Assembly (NCBI RefSeq): GCF_900142695.1
Contig: NZ_FRBU01000015.1
Span: 18,484-82,483 of the forward strand
Length of the DNA stretch: 64,000 bases
Reading direction: 5' to 3'
DNA from: Flavobacterium xanthum
GTDB lineage: Bacteria > Bacteroidota > Bacteroidia > Flavobacteriales > Flavobacteriaceae
Both the position numbers and the translations under genes were made by a program. Of the stretch, positions 63,236 through 64,000 are shown one piece after another. The notes under the pieces are model-generated. The model saw nothing but the letters and a program-made list of their open reading frames with translations. It had not been told where the DNA came from and did not search any database. Each line of letters begins with the position of its first letter. Positions within the stretch are counted from its first letter, which is position 1.

Positions 63236-63940
63236 ATGAAAAATTCAATTCAATTAGTTGTCACTTGTGCCCTATTAATAACGGCTGTGACTCATGCACA
63301 ATGGTCGTCTAGCGAAAAATTTAAAGGAAATGGAAAAGTAAGTACTCAAACGAGAACAACCGCCTCTTATGATGCCATTGTAGTGACAGGTTTTTTTGAT
63401 GTAGAGTTAGTATCAGGAAAAGAAGGAGGTATAATGGTAAAAGGAGAAGAAAATTTATTGCCTTTAATTAAAGTTGAAGTTATAGATCACCAATTAAAAA
63501 TTTATACCCAAAAAAACACATACGTCAGCACCAGCAAGGGGAAGCAAATAGTTATTATTGTACCTGTAGAAAGTATTAATATGATTTCTTTAACCGGTTC
63601 TGGAGATATCACCTCTAAAAACCGCATCCAATCAAATTCATTTTCGGTTAAATTAGTTGGGTCAGGTGACATGAAATTAGAAGTAGAATCAAATGATATT
63701 GAGGCTAATTTAAGCGGTTCTGGAGACCTAAAGCTAACTGGAGTAACAGAAAATTTAACTAGTATTCTAAACGGTTCCGGCGACATAGACGCCAGCAATT
63801 TGAAAGCTAAAAACGTTAATGCAACTGTTTCCGGATCGGGAAACACCTCTGTTTTCTGTTCACTAAGTATCTATGCTAGAGTTTTAGGTTCAGGTGCTAT
63901 TGAATTATGCTGCGACCTATTCGCGATGCAACTTTTTTAG
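63236..63940 (+). CDS. Head GIN domain-containing (DUF2807) exported protein
   Basis: A 234-residue protein with a signal peptide (SIQLVVTCALLITAVTHAQW) and a beta-helix-type auto-transporter adhesin head domain (DUF2807), visible as repeated SGSGD units (SLTGSGDITS, LVGSGDMKL, LSGSGDLKL, LNGSGDIDA, VSGSGNTSV, VLGSGAIEL). Such genes commonly follow an ECF sigma factor and anti-sigma gene; here the sigma gene is decayed. The C-terminus (ELCCDLFAMQLF) lacks the usual final GSG repeat, and a one-base shift near 63906 would give IEYAATYSRC instead, so a frameshift close to the end is possible. Confidence 0.85.
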   Translation: MKNSIQLVVTCALLITAVTHAQWSSSEKFKGNGKVSTQTRTTASYDAIVVTGFFDVELVSGKEGGIMVKGEENLLPLIKVEVIDHQLKIYTQKNTYVSTSKGKQIVIIVPVESINMISLTGSGDITSKNRIQSNSFSVKLVGSGDMKLEVESNDIEANLSGSGDLKLTGVTENLTSILNGSGDIDASNLKAKNVNATVSGSGNTSVFCSLSIYARVLGSGAIELCCDLFAMQLF

Positions 63941-63966
63941 AAACTTAAGATAGTTTTTTAAGTTTT
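63941..63966 (+). terminator. Possible terminator after the DUF2807 gene
   Basis: AAACTTAA (63941-63948) pairs with TTAAGTTT (63958-63965); the 3' side is T-rich. Confidence 0.4.
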
Positions 63967-64000
63967 CATTTCTATTTTCTAGGCTAAAATCGGAAATAAC

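Overview
The window looks like chromosomal core sequence from a Flavobacterium-type member of the Bacteroidota. It is AT-rich. It carries PorX and PorQ (type IX secretion), genes typical of flavobacteria (DUF3822 beside rsmD, a CAL67264-like small membrane protein, a head-GIN/DUF2807 protein), and promoters of the Bacteroidota form TTG-N19/20-TAnnTTTG with A-rich leaders instead of strong Shine-Dalgarno sites. I see no rRNA, tRNA, CRISPR array, prophage or insertion sequence.

Layout. 1-7.8 kb: extradiol dioxygenase (partial), RecD-like helicase, DUF3822-rsmD, a PanE-type reductase, uvrA. 8-13.6 kb: porX, tsaE, a GNAT acetyltransferase, alanine dehydrogenase, a DUF4258 protein, ung. 13.7-22.2 kb: mutS2, a DCC protein, a 43-aa membrane peptide, ettA, holA, a lone HsdR_N-type nuclease domain with a GT2 glycosyltransferase, an OmpA lipoprotein. 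22.4-33 kb: tsaC, a UvrD/PcrA helicase, a TauE/SafE permease, a beta-lactamase-fold lipoprotein, an M1 peptidase divergent from a DUF71/Dph6-like ATPase, a secreted aminopeptidase P. 33.4-40 kb: DUF1697, a YIP1 gene broken by an in-frame stop, an ohrR-ohr-nitroreductase operon, a repeat-rich 0.85-kb spacer, recG. 40-46.6 kb: a complete MFP-RND-TolC efflux operon, then a bestrophin-like channel. 46.6-50.7 kb: an AraC regulator facing an aldehyde dehydrogenase-alcohol dehydrogenase-DUF779 operon. 50.9-64 kb: pheT, fasciclin protein, rpsA, a nucleoside-type MFS transporter, cmk, porQ, lon, a decayed ECF sigma factor gene, a DUF2807 protein.

The genes are mostly housekeeping: DNA repair and replication (recG, uvrA, ung, mutS2, UvrD, RecD-like, holA), translation and tRNA t6A (tsaE, tsaC, pheT, rpsA, ettA, rsmD), and envelope functions. 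Two local circuits can be read from the DNA. One is an OhrR operator over the ohrR promoter. The other is a 21-bp-spaced direct repeat, in the position of an AraC-type operator, upstream of the aldehyde dehydrogenase promoter.

The least explained material is intergenic. A family of about 90-145-bp hairpin elements occurs at least five times (8.05, 12.6, 37.33, 54.15 and 56.35 kb). The outer boxes are conserved, while the inner stem differs completely between copies yet still pairs. All copies lie between transcription units, and two flank rpsA in opposite orientation. There is also a diverged tandem of about 178-bp units rich in CATATAAG/CATGTAAG motifs upstream of recG, and a second palindrome family (728 and 33415). 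These are the best candidates for something undescribed.
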